DNA of 64,000 bases, from NCBI GenBank assembly GCA_910585745.1, contig CAJUFM010000004.1, forward strand, positions 19,357-83,356, given 5' to 3'. Of this stretch, positions 25,437-33,671 are shown one piece after another. The notes below the pieces were generated by a model. That model worked only from the letters and a program-made list of their open reading frames with translations, ran no database searches and was not told the DNA's origin. Numbering within the stretch: position 1 is the first letter of the stretch; the number at the start of each line of letters is the position of its first letter. Made by a program: the position numbers and the translations under genes. Origin of the DNA: an uncultured Eubacterium sp. (GTDB lineage Bacteria > Bacillota > Clostridia > Lachnospirales > Lachnospiraceae).

Positions 25437-26853
25437 GCTGTCCGCAGACCACCTCTTTTTCTGAGTTCTGCCCGTCATTGGCAATCCGGATGGGAATGCC
25501 GGTAGCTCGGTCGGTCATAGACAGTGAGACCTGCCAGATCCCCTCTGGAAGTGATGTTATATCCATGGACACAGACAGGGTATGTGGCTTTTCAGGCGGC
25601 AGGGTCCGGTTGTCAAAAGCCACGGGAAGGGAGATTTTTTCCCCACTGGAAGTGTTCTGAAGAAGGATCTCTGAGTTAAAGGAGCGGTAGGCTGGCGAGA
25701 ATCCGGTGTTTTCCAGGGTGATGTGCAGGGAAGGCTGAGAACGGAATCCTTCTGTGCCTGTCATCCAGGAGTCCCGCACCACATACCGGTAGCCCAGATG
25801 GGCGGCGATATAGTCATAGCCGCTGGCTCCGTCAAAGGGATCACCGGGATTTCCCTGGTACCGGGAAGCTTTCCACTTGTTCAGTACCGAAGACTCATGG
25901 TCGGCGCTGAGATAGGAGACATGCATCTGTCTCAGGTCCCGTACCGCCCGTTCCAGGTCGTTATAAGGATTATCCAGGACGGCTTCACCGCCATTGGGCA
26001 CATACAGGCAGAGCTGGTTTTGAAATTGCAATTCTTCCGACCGGGTTCCCTTTTCGGAGGGATCACTGGCTCCGGCAAAAGAAGTGTCATCGTAGGTGCC
26101 ACAGTCGTACGCATCACCGAGCATGCCGTCGTTGTAGAGACCGAGGCGCGCCGGAAGGGTTCCGGTATATGCCTGGCTGCTTTCTAAAGGCGTTCTGGTA
26201 CCTGTGATGGTCCGCAGATGCTGTGGTGTCCGCACCGATAAAAATATATCCGGGGAGGTTACAGAGGCAAGGGTTTCCATAAACAACGAGAGATGCTCCT
26301 TGTCTCCATAATGGGTCTGGTTCATCTCCCCGCAGTTGCCGGTAAATATCCCCTGCAGGAGAAAAACATGGCTGGAGAAGCGGTTCACCACCGGCGCTAC
26401 CTGTTTCATATGGGACAGGATACGGTCCTGGCTGGCGGGCTCCGTCTGGAGGGCACTGCCATCCCAGTCATAGAGGAAGCGGACAATAATCTGTCTGTCT
26501 GCGCTGGAGAATGTAGAAAGTATCGTATCCAGCTGATCCAGGGCAGAGCTGCTGATGGGTCTGCCAGAATAATTTTTCAGGTTGATCTGCAGCAGAAGGA
26601 TGGACTGGGAGTCGTTGGCCAGCATATTCTCACACCACTGCTGTGCGGGTTTCCTGCCTTTGTCTGACAGAAGATAGCCATAGAGGTGATAGAACCCACA
26701 ATAGGGATTGTTCAGGATCTCATTGCTCTCTGTCATAGCTGCACTCTCATAGTGGATGCGGGATGCTGCAAAGAAAAACAGGGCGCACAACCCGGATACC
26801 AGAACCAGGCTGCCCAACAGAATATATAATTTTTTATGTATAAAATGGGACAT
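25423..26853 (-). CDS. DUF4874/DUF4832 protein, membrane-anchored form
   Basis: A 476-residue homolog of the convergent gene, with an N-terminal anchor (LYILLGSLVLVSGLCALFFF). Shared landmarks: NNPYCGFYHLYG, ILLLQINLKNYSG, QIIVRFLYDWDG, LLQGIFTGNCGEMNQTHYGD, LGLYNDGMLGDAYD, CLYVPNGGEAVLD, VSYLSADHESSVLNKWK and YDYIAAHLGYRYVV. The start at 26853 follows AGGAAAGG; an in-frame extension upstream has no site. The two 3' ends overlap by 14 nt (25423-25436). Placed outside the membrane, it probably binds or cuts a polysaccharide. Related proteins recur in clostridial exopolysaccharide clusters. Its catalytic function is unknown. Confidence 0.75.
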   Translation of the reverse strand: MSHFIHKKLYILLGSLVLVSGLCALFFFAASRIHYESAAMTESNEILNNPYCGFYHLYGYLLSDKGRKPAQQWCENMLANDSQSILLLQINLKNYSGRPISSSALDQLDTILSTFSSADRQIIVRFLYDWDGSALQTEPASQDRILSHMKQVAPVVNRFSSHVFLLQGIFTGNCGEMNQTHYGDKEHLSLFMETLASVTSPDIFLSVRTPQHLRTITGTRTPLESSQAYTGTLPARLGLYNDGMLGDAYDCGTYDDTSFAGASDPSEKGTRSEELQFQNQLCLYVPNGGEAVLDNPYNDLERAVRDLRQMHVSYLSADHESSVLNKWKASRYQGNPGDPFDGASGYDYIAAHLGYRYVVRDSWMTGTEGFRSQPSLHITLENTGFSPAYRSFNSEILLQNTSSGEKISLPVAFDNRTLPPEKPHTLSVSMDITSLPEGIWQVSLSMTDRATGIPIRIANDGQNSEKEVVCGQLSIK

Positions 26854-26973
26854 GAAAAATTTTTCCTTTCCTAATATGGTGGACTGAGCTGTTAAAATCA
26901 GCGCTATTGAGCTAAGTATAGCATAGAAGCAGAAAGAATACGATAAAAAAGTAAAAGGGGGTGAAAGAAAGTG

Positions 26974-28515
26974 ATGGAGCGAAGCAGAACGGAGCACTCG
27001 GTGCGCAATACTACTGCGGCGATGGTATCAAAGATCGTCGCGATCCTGATGGGGTTTGCTACGAGAGTGGTGTTTACCCATTGTCTCAGTGAGAGTTATG
27101 TCGGGGTAAATGGTCTCTTTTCGGATGTGCTGAATGTACTGGCGCTGTCTGAACTGGGGGTGGGTACCGCCATCACCTATGCCCTCTATAAGCCCATCGC
27201 GGAGGGGGATCATGAGCGGCAGAAGTCCCTTATGAAGATGTACTGCAGGTTTTACCGTATTGTGGCGGGGATCGTATTAGCTGGGGGGCTGGCGGTCATC
27301 CCCTTTATGGATGTACTCATCCGGCAACAGCCGGAGGTGGACCATCTTATACTGATCTATCTGATGTATCTGGCGAATTCGGTGCTGTCCTATCTGCTGA
27401 TCTACAAAAAAACACTGATCGATGCCCATCAGCTCAGTTATATCGGGGAGATCTACCAGATGATATTTCTTCTGATCCAGGATACGCTGCAGATCATACT
27501 TCTTCTGGTGACCCATAATTTTATACTGTTTCTCGTCATATATATATTATGTACCCTGGGAAATAATATCAGCATATCCAGGAAGGCGGACCGTCTCTAT
27601 CCCTATCTGAAAGAAAAGGATGTCCAGCCCCTGGACCCACAGGAGAGAAAGGGGATATTTAAAAATATCCGCGCCATGCTTATGCACAAGATCGGGGATG
27701 TGGTGGTGAATAACACCGACAATCTAATGTTGTCCTCCATCGTGGGGATCATTAGCGTGGGGTGTTATTCCAACTATTATCTGGTGATCGGTTCCATCCA
27801 TCAGCTGGTGAGCCAGGTGTTCCGGGGGATCACTGCCAGCGTGGGAAATCTGGGCGTGACCGAGGACAGTGGCAGGGTGAGACGGATCTTCGAGAGTTCC
27901 TTTTTTGTGGGACAGTGGATGTACGGTTTTGCTGTGATCTGTCTCTATGAACTGTTAAATCCCTTTGTGGAGATCAGTTTTGGCGCCCAGTATGTATTTC
28001 CCATGGAGGTAGTTCTGGTATTATGCCTGAATTTCTTCGTCACAGGAATGCGGCAGGCGGCACTGGTATTTCGGGATTCGCTGGGGCTATTCTGGTTTGA
28101 CCGGTACAAATCCCTGGCAGGGGCGCTGCTGAACCTGGGGATCTCCATCATCCTGGCAAGGCAGTTCGGTACAGTGGGAGTATTTGGCGGAACGCTGATC
28201 AGCACGCTGCTGACCTCCTTCTGGGTAGAGCCATGGATTCTATACCGGCACAGCTTAAAAACCGGGGCAGCCTCTTATTTCCTGCGCTATGGATTTTACA
28301 CGGTGGTGGTGGCAGGAGCTGGTATAGTGACCAATCTGCTCTGTGTCAGAGCAGGGGGCGGGGTGTGGAGGATTTTGGGAATCCGTCTGCTGATCTGTAT
28401 CACGGTTCCGAATCTTATTTTCCTTCTCTGCTATTTCCGCACGAAGGAATTCCGGTTTTTGTGGAAGAAATTTATGGATCTGACGGAAAAATGGAGGGGA
28501 AGAGCCAATGGGTAA
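26974..28515 (+). CDS. Polysaccharide flippase (Wzx/MATE-like)
   Basis: A 513-residue integral membrane protein with about 12-14 segments of the MOP/polysaccharide-synthase superfamily, predicted to flip lipid-linked sugar repeats. The N-terminus (VRNTTAAMVSKIVAILMGF-like: HSVRNTTAAMVSKIVAILMG) and LGVGTAITYALYKPIAEGD, then KIGDVVVNNTDNLMLSSI are characteristic of the O-antigen/teichuronic flippases. The gene is divergent from the anchored DUF4832 gene with 120 nt between them, and its 3' end overlaps the nucleotidyltransferase by 8 nt. A strong GGGGGTG site precedes ATG 26974. Confidence 0.88.
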   Translation: MERSRTEHSVRNTTAAMVSKIVAILMGFATRVVFTHCLSESYVGVNGLFSDVLNVLALSELGVGTAITYALYKPIAEGDHERQKSLMKMYCRFYRIVAGIVLAGGLAVIPFMDVLIRQQPEVDHLILIYLMYLANSVLSYLLIYKKTLIDAHQLSYIGEIYQMIFLLIQDTLQIILLLVTHNFILFLVIYILCTLGNNISISRKADRLYPYLKEKDVQPLDPQERKGIFKNIRAMLMHKIGDVVVNNTDNLMLSSIVGIISVGCYSNYYLVIGSIHQLVSQVFRGITASVGNLGVTEDSGRVRRIFESSFFVGQWMYGFAVICLYELLNPFVEISFGAQYVFPMEVVLVLCLNFFVTGMRQAALVFRDSLGLFWFDRYKSLAGALLNLGISIILARQFGTVGVFGGTLISTLLTSFWVEPWILYRHSLKTGAASYFLRYGFYTVVVAGAGIVTNLLCVRAGGGVWRILGIRLLICITVPNLIFLLCYFRTKEFRFLWKKFMDLTEKWRGRANG

Positions 28516-29746
28516 TAAGATAAAGAAGACATTTTCCCAGAGTGAAAAAGAGCTTTTTGGATATCTGGCGGCGGTGCTTTCAGGAGGGGCGGCGAAAGTT
28601 CCGCATCGGCCGTTTTCCAATAAATGCTGGGAGGAGATCCTGAGGCTGGCGCAGACCCATGCGGTGCTGCCACTGCTGTATCCTCTTGTAGAACAGGGAT
28701 ATCCCCTTCCAGAATCTTTCCGGCTCTGTCTGGAACAGGAGAGCCGGCGCACGGTTCAGCAGAGCTATCATTTGATGTTTCTTACTCATTATGTGGTCAA
28801 GGGACTGGAAGAGGCGGGAATAGCTGCTGCTGTTCTTAAAGGGGCTGCCGCCGCAGGGGATTATCCGGTACCAGAACTGCGCAAATCCGGAGATGTGGAT
28901 GTGCTTCTGATGGAACCGGAGCAGTTGGAAAAGGCAGAAAGGGTTCTCCGGGAAATGGGATTCGCCAGGAAACCCGGCGAGAATGGAAATCACCATGAGG
29001 TATGGCGTACCAGCGAGGGGATTGATGTGGAGCTGCACGTGATGATGGCAGAGCCTTTTGACAGTGAGAAGATCAACAATTTCCTAAAAAACCAGATGGA
29101 TGAGTTGTGCCAGCGGATCCAGAGAGACAATGTGATGGGACTGGATTTTCCGGTACTGGAAAAGGGAGACCATGCCTTTCAGCTGCTTCTTCATATGCTG
29201 CAGCATTTTCTGCGGGCAGGGTTTGGCTTGAAACTTCTCTGTGACTGGGTAGTGCTGTGGAATGGTTCGGTGTCCCGGACTGAACGGGAAGGGTATCTCC
29301 TGTGGATCCAGCAGACTGGTCTGACGGGATTTTCCGATATGATCACCTCCCTTTGTACCAGGTATCTCGGTTTAGACAGAGAGAGGGCAGACGAGATACT
29401 GACAGGAACCTTTCAGGGCTCTCCGGAGGTATTTATGAGGGAAATCCTCGATGCTGAGGAGTTTGGTCTCCATGAAAAAAGCCGGATGGTGGTACTCCGG
29501 GGAAACAGCTTTATAGATTATATCCGGGAGTTTCATCACCAGATGCGGCTGGGATATCCCGGCGGAAGCCGCATCCTGCTGCTCTGGCCGGTATTGTGGG
29601 CGGTGACTTTTGTAAAGTTCTGCCGGAATAACCGGAAGATCCGGGGGATTTCTATCTTTGAGGTGCTTAAAAGGACGAAAGAGCGGAGCCGTTATACGAA
29701 GGATCTTAAATTATTCAAAAATTTGGAAAGCCGCAATTTGAAGTGA
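28508..29746 (+). CDS. NTP_transf_5-type nucleotidyltransferase
   Basis: A 412-residue protein of the nucleotidyltransferase family found with PqqD and HPr-kinase-like proteins in lasso-peptide and related clusters. The key segment is AAVLKGAAAAGDYPVPELRKSGDVDVLL, with the GDVDxLL metal-binding pair of aspartates, followed by H-H-E-V-W...G-I-D-V-E-L-H for the third acidic residue. Such enzymes may add a nucleotide or phosphate group to a peptide or lipid. It is the last gene before the YAASG protein and overlaps the flippase. Substrate unknown. Confidence 0.8.
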   Translation: MGNKIKKTFSQSEKELFGYLAAVLSGGAAKVPHRPFSNKCWEEILRLAQTHAVLPLLYPLVEQGYPLPESFRLCLEQESRRTVQQSYHLMFLTHYVVKGLEEAGIAAAVLKGAAAAGDYPVPELRKSGDVDVLLMEPEQLEKAERVLREMGFARKPGENGNHHEVWRTSEGIDVELHVMMAEPFDSEKINNFLKNQMDELCQRIQRDNVMGLDFPVLEKGDHAFQLLLHMLQHFLRAGFGLKLLCDWVVLWNGSVSRTEREGYLLWIQQTGLTGFSDMITSLCTRYLGLDRERADEILTGTFQGSPEVFMREILDAEEFGLHEKSRMVVLRGNSFIDYIREFHHQMRLGYPGGSRILLLWPVLWAVTFVKFCRNNRKIRGISIFEVLKRTKERSRYTKDLKLFKNLESRNLK

Positions 29747-29752
29747 GCAATA

Positions 29753-29782
29753 TTGACAAAGTGTAAAGAAATGATATATAAT
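29753..29782 (+). promoter_or_regulatory. Consensus sigma-A promoter of the YAASG protein
   Basis: Perfect TTGACA (29753-29758) and perfect TATAAT (29777-29782) with an 18-nt spacer. It is the strongest promoter seen in the window and points to a highly expressed small product. Confidence 0.85.
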
Positions 29783-29832
29783 GCCGATATAGGTTTTAAC
29801 AGAATTATTTTGTTTTTATGGAGGATAAACGT

Positions 29833-30207
29833 ATGAAAGAGTATAGCAAACCAACCATCTTGATCAATGAAGAGCTGAGTGAAGGTGTGTATGCAGCTAG
29901 TGGATGTTATACCGTCACTACGCGGGTTCATCAGGAGATGCAGAATGGCCGCGGTGATTACCGGATTCAGATTGACGGAAAACATCAGGCGGACCACACC
30001 AAAGACAAACAGACGATGACGATATCCTTTAATCTGCCTGTTGAATATAAGCACAGCAATGGAACTCTTGTTGGTCTTGGTACAGGAACAACTCTTGTGA
30101 TCGATTACTTTTATCATCAGAATCCGACGGATAACATTGGGCTTGGGGATCTGATCGTCACAGCAGATACGGGACTTCAGGTGACCAGTGTGAAACTGAC
30201 GGATTAA
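29833..30207 (+). CDS. YAASG-leader small exported protein, candidate client of the PqqD/ABC/S26 set
   Basis: A 124-residue protein. Its start MKEYSKPTILINEELSEGVY reads as a soluble leader, not a Sec signal: there is no hydrophobic core. Leaders of the kind 'Y-x-K-P...E-x-L-x-E-G-V-Y-A-A-S-G' occur in small Firmicute proteins near PqqD/ABC genes. The rest (from C25) is beta-rich: CYTVTTRVHQ, a G-R-G-D-Y-R-I-Q-I stretch, TMTISFNLP, GTTLVIDYFYHQ and a final DLIVTADTGLQVTSVKL. A cleavage at YA-A or AAS-G would leave a ~100-residue protein. GGAGG (29820-29824) serves ATG 29833. A consensus promoter before it and a terminator after it mean separate, strong expression. Only one Cys (C25) is present. 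Function is not known; export by the nearby ABC transporter and cleavage by the Ser/His protease are inferred. Confidence 0.7.
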   Translation: MKEYSKPTILINEELSEGVYAASGCYTVTTRVHQEMQNGRGDYRIQIDGKHQADHTKDKQTMTISFNLPVEYKHSNGTLVGLGTGTTLVIDYFYHQNPTDNIGLGDLIVTADTGLQVTSVKLTD

Positions 30208-30337
30208 TAGATGAAGACAGCGCAGGATGAAATTCAAAACAGTGCTTTGAGAGTTCTGGCGAACTTATTCGTGAGTTGCTTTGCAACATCGACATGTGCA
30301 AAACGTGCACTAAAAAATGAATAAAAAATACTGCAGG

Positions 30338-30360
30338 AGCGTGCTTTCGGGCACGCTTTT
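30338..30360 (+). terminator. Terminator after the YAASG gene
   Basis: AGCGTGC (30338-30344) pairs with GCACGCT (30351-30357), followed by TTT. The preceding 130 bases (30208-30337) hold no supported gene. Confidence 0.7.
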
Positions 30361-30476
30361 ATGCTGCACAGAAAAGAGTGCCTCTTTATTATGAAATTGG
30401 GGACAAAGGTCGATAAACTTTATGATAGGAAAACTTATTAATTAGTTATATATCACGATACGAGGAGTGGCGGAAT

Positions 30477-31217
30477 ATGACAGAGATTGTGATCTGCGAT
30501 GACGATCCTGGTGATTTAGAACATATTGTTCATTTGTTGAAGGAAATTTTTTCCTGTTGCAACCGGGATTACCATATTCGTTCGTTTATATCGGCGGCGG
30601 AATTATTGGAGACGGTTAAGAAATTACATATTGCTATTCTTGACATCTCCCTGGGAGCGATTAACGGCATTGAGCTGGGGGAAAAAGTGAAAGCTCGTTG
30701 TCCAGGGGCGGAAATCATCTATATAACCAGTTATGAACAATATTGTATGCAGGCGATAAACAAAGTTCATGCATATTCATTTTTGTGCAAACCAGTGGAA
30801 AAGAAAGAGTTGGAAAAACAGGTGCTAGGGCTGTTGGAAAACAGAAGCAAATTTAATGAAGAGGACGAAAAGGTATTTGAAAAAATACTGGATTCCCAAG
30901 GGAAGGAGTATCCATCCCTAAAATTAAAGTTAGGGGATATCGTCTATTTTGAATATATTAAAACAACACGCAGGGCAGCTGTTATTATGGAAAGAGAAAC
31001 CTATGAATATCCCTGCGTGATGGAGAAGCTGGCCAGTGAGTTGGAAGATCATGGATTTATCGTAAACTGTCGTGGTAATTTAATAAATTTACGGCACGTA
31101 GTAAAAGTTAAGGGGTATGAAATTTATATGGATAATGGGGAGATACTGCCTCTGTCGCAGAGAAGGGTAGCAGATTTTAAAGAGAAGCTGAATCAATTTC
31201 TGAACAATAATATTTAG
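30477..31217 (+). CDS. LytTR-type (AgrA-like) response regulator
   Basis: A 246-residue two-component regulator. The receiver domain (1-120) has the acidic pocket ICDDDP, the phosphoacceptor Asp56 in AILDISLG, an I-T-S switch and the K in LCKPVEK. The C-terminal LytTR DNA-binding domain spans ~145-240, with I-V-Y-F-E-Y-I-K-T, FIVNCRGNLINLRHVVKV and ILPLSQRRVADFKE, the classic landmarks of AgrA-type regulators. It precedes its kinase by one or a few bases. The likely target is the set of GTAC repeats upstream of 32495. Confidence 0.92.
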   Translation: MTEIVICDDDPGDLEHIVHLLKEIFSCCNRDYHIRSFISAAELLETVKKLHIAILDISLGAINGIELGEKVKARCPGAEIIYITSYEQYCMQAINKVHAYSFLCKPVEKKELEKQVLGLLENRSKFNEEDEKVFEKILDSQGKEYPSLKLKLGDIVYFEYIKTTRRAAVIMERETYEYPCVMEKLASELEDHGFIVNCRGNLINLRHVVKVKGYEIYMDNGEILPLSQRRVADFKEKLNQFLNNNI

Positions 31218-31230
31218 GATGGTATCTGCA

Positions 31231-32328
31231 ATGAAAACAGTTGCATTATATATGAGTTCCTGTTTGTCATGCTTTATTGTAATGACGATTTTTTTGGAAT
31301 TTATGAACGAGAGGTATAAGAGAAGTTTTAAGAATAAATATCTGTATCTGTCGGTAAAACTGGGCCTAACTGCTGCTATAGCAGGAGTGAACATGTTGAA
31401 TTCTTTCATTTTTAATTTTCTGGTCTGGGTTGTGGCAGTAGCAGGGTGTGCATATTTCCTTTATTATGAAGATGCTGGTAAGCCGGTAAAGAGAATTTTA
31501 GAATGTGAGATTTTAATTTGTATCATAGCGGTATGTGAAACACTGGGAGTTGTGGTCACAGACGGGATTTTGGAGGTATTAGGTATAGAGATCACGTCGG
31601 ATCTTATGATAAATTCCGTGGAGGTGGCATTTTCAAAAGGAATCCTGATATATTTGGTTTATCTGGTGAAGGTAATGAACGAAAAAAGACATTTGGAGTA
31701 TGAATTTATGCTGTTGGAAAGACAGTCAGAATTACAGTATCAATATTACGTACGTCAGGAGCAGAAATATAACAGAACGGTTGCCATACTCCATGATGTA
31801 GATAAGCACATGAAATTGGTGGAGCAGCTGTGTTCCAGCGGAGAAATAGAAAATACAAAAGAGTATGCCACGCAGGTTGGCGGCATGTTACAGCCTTTGG
31901 TTCCATTAAAATATACAGGAAATCCGATTTTGGACATACTGCTTACAGACCGGGCAGAAATCATGGAAAAGAAAGGAATAAAATTTAGTGTTCAGGTAGA
32001 TCATGTCAGCCTGGATTTTATTGATGCCGTAGACGTGACGACCATTTTTGGAAATCTGCTTGACAATGAGATCGAGGCCTGCGAGCATATGGAAGAAGAG
32101 AAATGTGTATGCATTTCTATAAAAGCTTATTATGAAATGGCGGCGATACAGATCAAGAACAGCTGCTCTGTTATACATTGGAAGAAGGGCTGGCCGGTGT
32201 CTGAAAAAAATGGGCATCGGGGGCTTGGGCTTTTAAATGTTAAGCAGATCATTGAAAAGTATGATGGCAGTATGAACTTAAAAGCACAGGACGGAGTGTT
32301 TATTGTGGATATTTTTCTGAATTCTTAA
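31231..32328 (+). CDS. GHKL (AgrC-like) sensor histidine kinase
   Basis: A 365-residue membrane kinase with five or six N-terminal membrane segments (~1-165) for signal sensing, then a cytoplasmic GHKL domain. The H-box is AILHDVDKHMK, the N-box is TTIFGNLLDNEIEACEH, and the G-box is G-H-R-G-L-G-L-L-N-V-K. This is the AgrC/ComD class that senses peptides or other external signals. ATG 31231 follows AGGATGG; ATG 31219 is also in frame. No agrD/agrB neighbours are present, so the signal is unknown; the YAASG protein upstream is one candidate. Confidence 0.9.
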   Translation: MKTVALYMSSCLSCFIVMTIFLEFMNERYKRSFKNKYLYLSVKLGLTAAIAGVNMLNSFIFNFLVWVVAVAGCAYFLYYEDAGKPVKRILECEILICIIAVCETLGVVVTDGILEVLGIEITSDLMINSVEVAFSKGILIYLVYLVKVMNEKRHLEYEFMLLERQSELQYQYYVRQEQKYNRTVAILHDVDKHMKLVEQLCSSGEIENTKEYATQVGGMLQPLVPLKYTGNPILDILLTDRAEIMEKKGIKFSVQVDHVSLDFIDAVDVTTIFGNLLDNEIEACEHMEEEKCVCISIKAYYEMAAIQIKNSCSVIHWKKGWPVSEKNGHRGLGLLNVKQIIEKYDGSMNLKAQDGVFIVDIFLNS

Positions 32329-32330
32329 GA

Positions 32331-32363
32331 GGACAGAAATGACAGAAGAAATGTCCCTTTTTT
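32331..32363 (+). terminator. Weak terminator after the kinase
   Basis: GGACA (32331-32335) pairs with TGTCC (32352-32356) with a T6 run directly after (TCCCTTTTTT). The stem is short and the loop long, so strength is doubtful. Confidence 0.4.
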
Positions 32364-32384
32364 AATTTCATGGGACAGTTGTCT

Positions 32385-32430
32385 GTACTTCGTGCAAAAA
32401 AATTGTACCTGGTGAAAACGTACTTTGTTT
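32385..32430 (+). promoter_or_regulatory. Direct repeats GTACTTCGTG / GTACCTGGTG / GTACTTTGTT, candidate LytTR operator
   Basis: Three related sites start at 32385, 32405 and 32420: GTACTTCGTG, GTACCTGGTG and GTACTTTGTT. The first two are 20 bp apart, about two helical turns, as for AgrA-type LytTR regulators. A fourth GTAC is at 32443, next to an AT-rich -10-like stretch. They lie between the two-component genes and the DUF6033-like pair. Binding is inferred. Confidence 0.5.
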
Positions 32431-32494
32431 ATGACAAAAATGGTACGATATTATTAACATAATAATAGAAATAATTTATAAGGAGGATTTGCCT

Positions 32495-33130
32495 ATGAAC
32501 GTAATTAATGACAGTTACGCCGTTTCTCAATACTATAATAATACACTCCAGCAGAATTACAAAAATAATGCAGAGAGAGTAAAAAGTAAAACTACAAAAA
32601 AATCTGAATCGGCTGTTCAGACCAGTAGCGCCAGTCGACCGAAGCTTTCCAATAGAGCGCAGGCATTTTTGGAAAAATTAAGAAAAACATACAGCAATAT
32701 GGATTTTATGGTGGCTGATTTTGATAAAGGGGATGAAGCAAAAGAAATTCTTTCTCGCTGCACCAAAGAAGTCTCTGTTATGTTTTCGAGTGAAGAACTT
32801 GAAAAGATGGCTTCTGACGAAAAATACGCAAAGGAGTATATGGATCGTGTACAGGGTGCGCTTCGTATGTCGGAACAGATTAATAAGCAGTTCGGTTTTG
32901 AATCCGCGTTGGGAAATAAGTCTGATAAAGGAGAGATAACAAAAATAGGCTTTTCTTTTAACAAAGATGGCACAATGTCCATATTTGCTGAATTAGAAAA
33001 GGCCATGAAGAAAACTACGTTGCAGGCCTCATCTGCGGATGAACTTTTCAAAAAGATAAATGAGATTGCCTGGAACAAGGTAAGAGAAGATAAAAAGGCT
33101 GAAAGCAATCGAGTTGATGTATCAATATAG
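32495..33130 (+). CDS. DUF6033-like protein
   Basis: A 211-residue soluble protein with no signal peptide or membrane segment. It begins MNVINDSYAVSQYYNNTLQQ, has a serine- and lysine-rich linker, and then a conserved part with NMDFMVADFDKGDEAKEIL and EEKMASDEKYAKEYMDRV-like text (actual: EELEKMASDEKYAKEYMDRV). It resembles the DUF6033 family of Lachnospiraceae, whose function is unknown. AGGAGG (32481-32486) is 8 nt before ATG 32495. It overlaps the next gene by 14 nt. Placed behind the GTAC repeats, it may be a target of the LytTR system. Confidence 0.6.
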   Translation: MNVINDSYAVSQYYNNTLQQNYKNNAERVKSKTTKKSESAVQTSSASRPKLSNRAQAFLEKLRKTYSNMDFMVADFDKGDEAKEILSRCTKEVSVMFSSEELEKMASDEKYAKEYMDRVQGALRMSEQINKQFGFESALGNKSDKGEITKIGFSFNKDGTMSIFAELEKAMKKTTLQASSADELFKKINEIAWNKVREDKKAESNRVDVSI

Positions 33131-33542
33131 GGGAGCATTCATTAACGAACAGTATCAGAGCCTGTATCGGATGTGCCGTCAGGCGATAAAGGAGACTGCT
33201 GCTACTGCGGATTTTTATTCAGAAGAGACAAAGAAGAGATTTGCAGAAATGGATGTGGATGCTCATTCCGGGATTACGTTGTCTGCCTCCAATACAGAGC
33301 TGGCAAATTCTCTCCGCAGTGTTTTTTCTACCCTGGATTTTGAAAAAGAAGATGGGCTTCAGTCGTTCTTTAAGCAGTATCAGGACTGGATGAGACCAGC
33401 GTATCTGGAAGTGCATGGCGGTTCTGAGAAATTTGCGGAGGAACATCTGGCAGAAGACATGGCATTATACAAAAAGCAATACAAAGACTTGACGAACCAT
33501 GTGTTGGCGGCAAGTGTAAAACATGTTGATCTGCAGATATGA
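33117..33542 (+). CDS. Hypothetical protein coupled to the DUF6033-like gene
   Basis: A 141-residue soluble, helical protein starting MYQYRGAFINEQYQSLYRMC. The frame begins inside the end of the preceding gene (start TTG 33114 or ATG 33117, upstream stop at 33130), so translation is probably coupled. Features are S-G-I-T-L-S-A-S-N-T-E-L-A-N-S-L-R-S and Q-S-F-F-K-Q-Y-Q-D-W. No known domain is recognised. It ends before a strong terminator. It likely works with the DUF6033-like protein. Confidence 0.55.
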   Translation: MYQYRGAFINEQYQSLYRMCRQAIKETAATADFYSEETKKRFAEMDVDAHSGITLSASNTELANSLRSVFSTLDFEKEDGLQSFFKQYQDWMRPAYLEVHGGSEKFAEEHLAEDMALYKKQYKDLTNHVLAASVKHVDLQI

Positions 33543-33579
33543 ATGGGTTTAAAGCAATGCTTTACATAACAATTAGAAG

Positions 33580-33610
33580 GGGACTGTCCAGAAATAGACA
33601 GTCCCTTTTT
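33580..33610 (+). terminator. Strong Rho-independent terminator
   Basis: GGGACTGTC (33580-33588) pairs perfectly with GACAGTCCC (33597-33605), followed by T5. It ends the DUF6033-like pair. Confidence 0.9.
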
Positions 33611-33671
33611 CCATAGGAAAGTCCCTAATTTGCGGAGAGGGTGCGCGTTTTTCAGCCGCTCCTTTTTTAGG

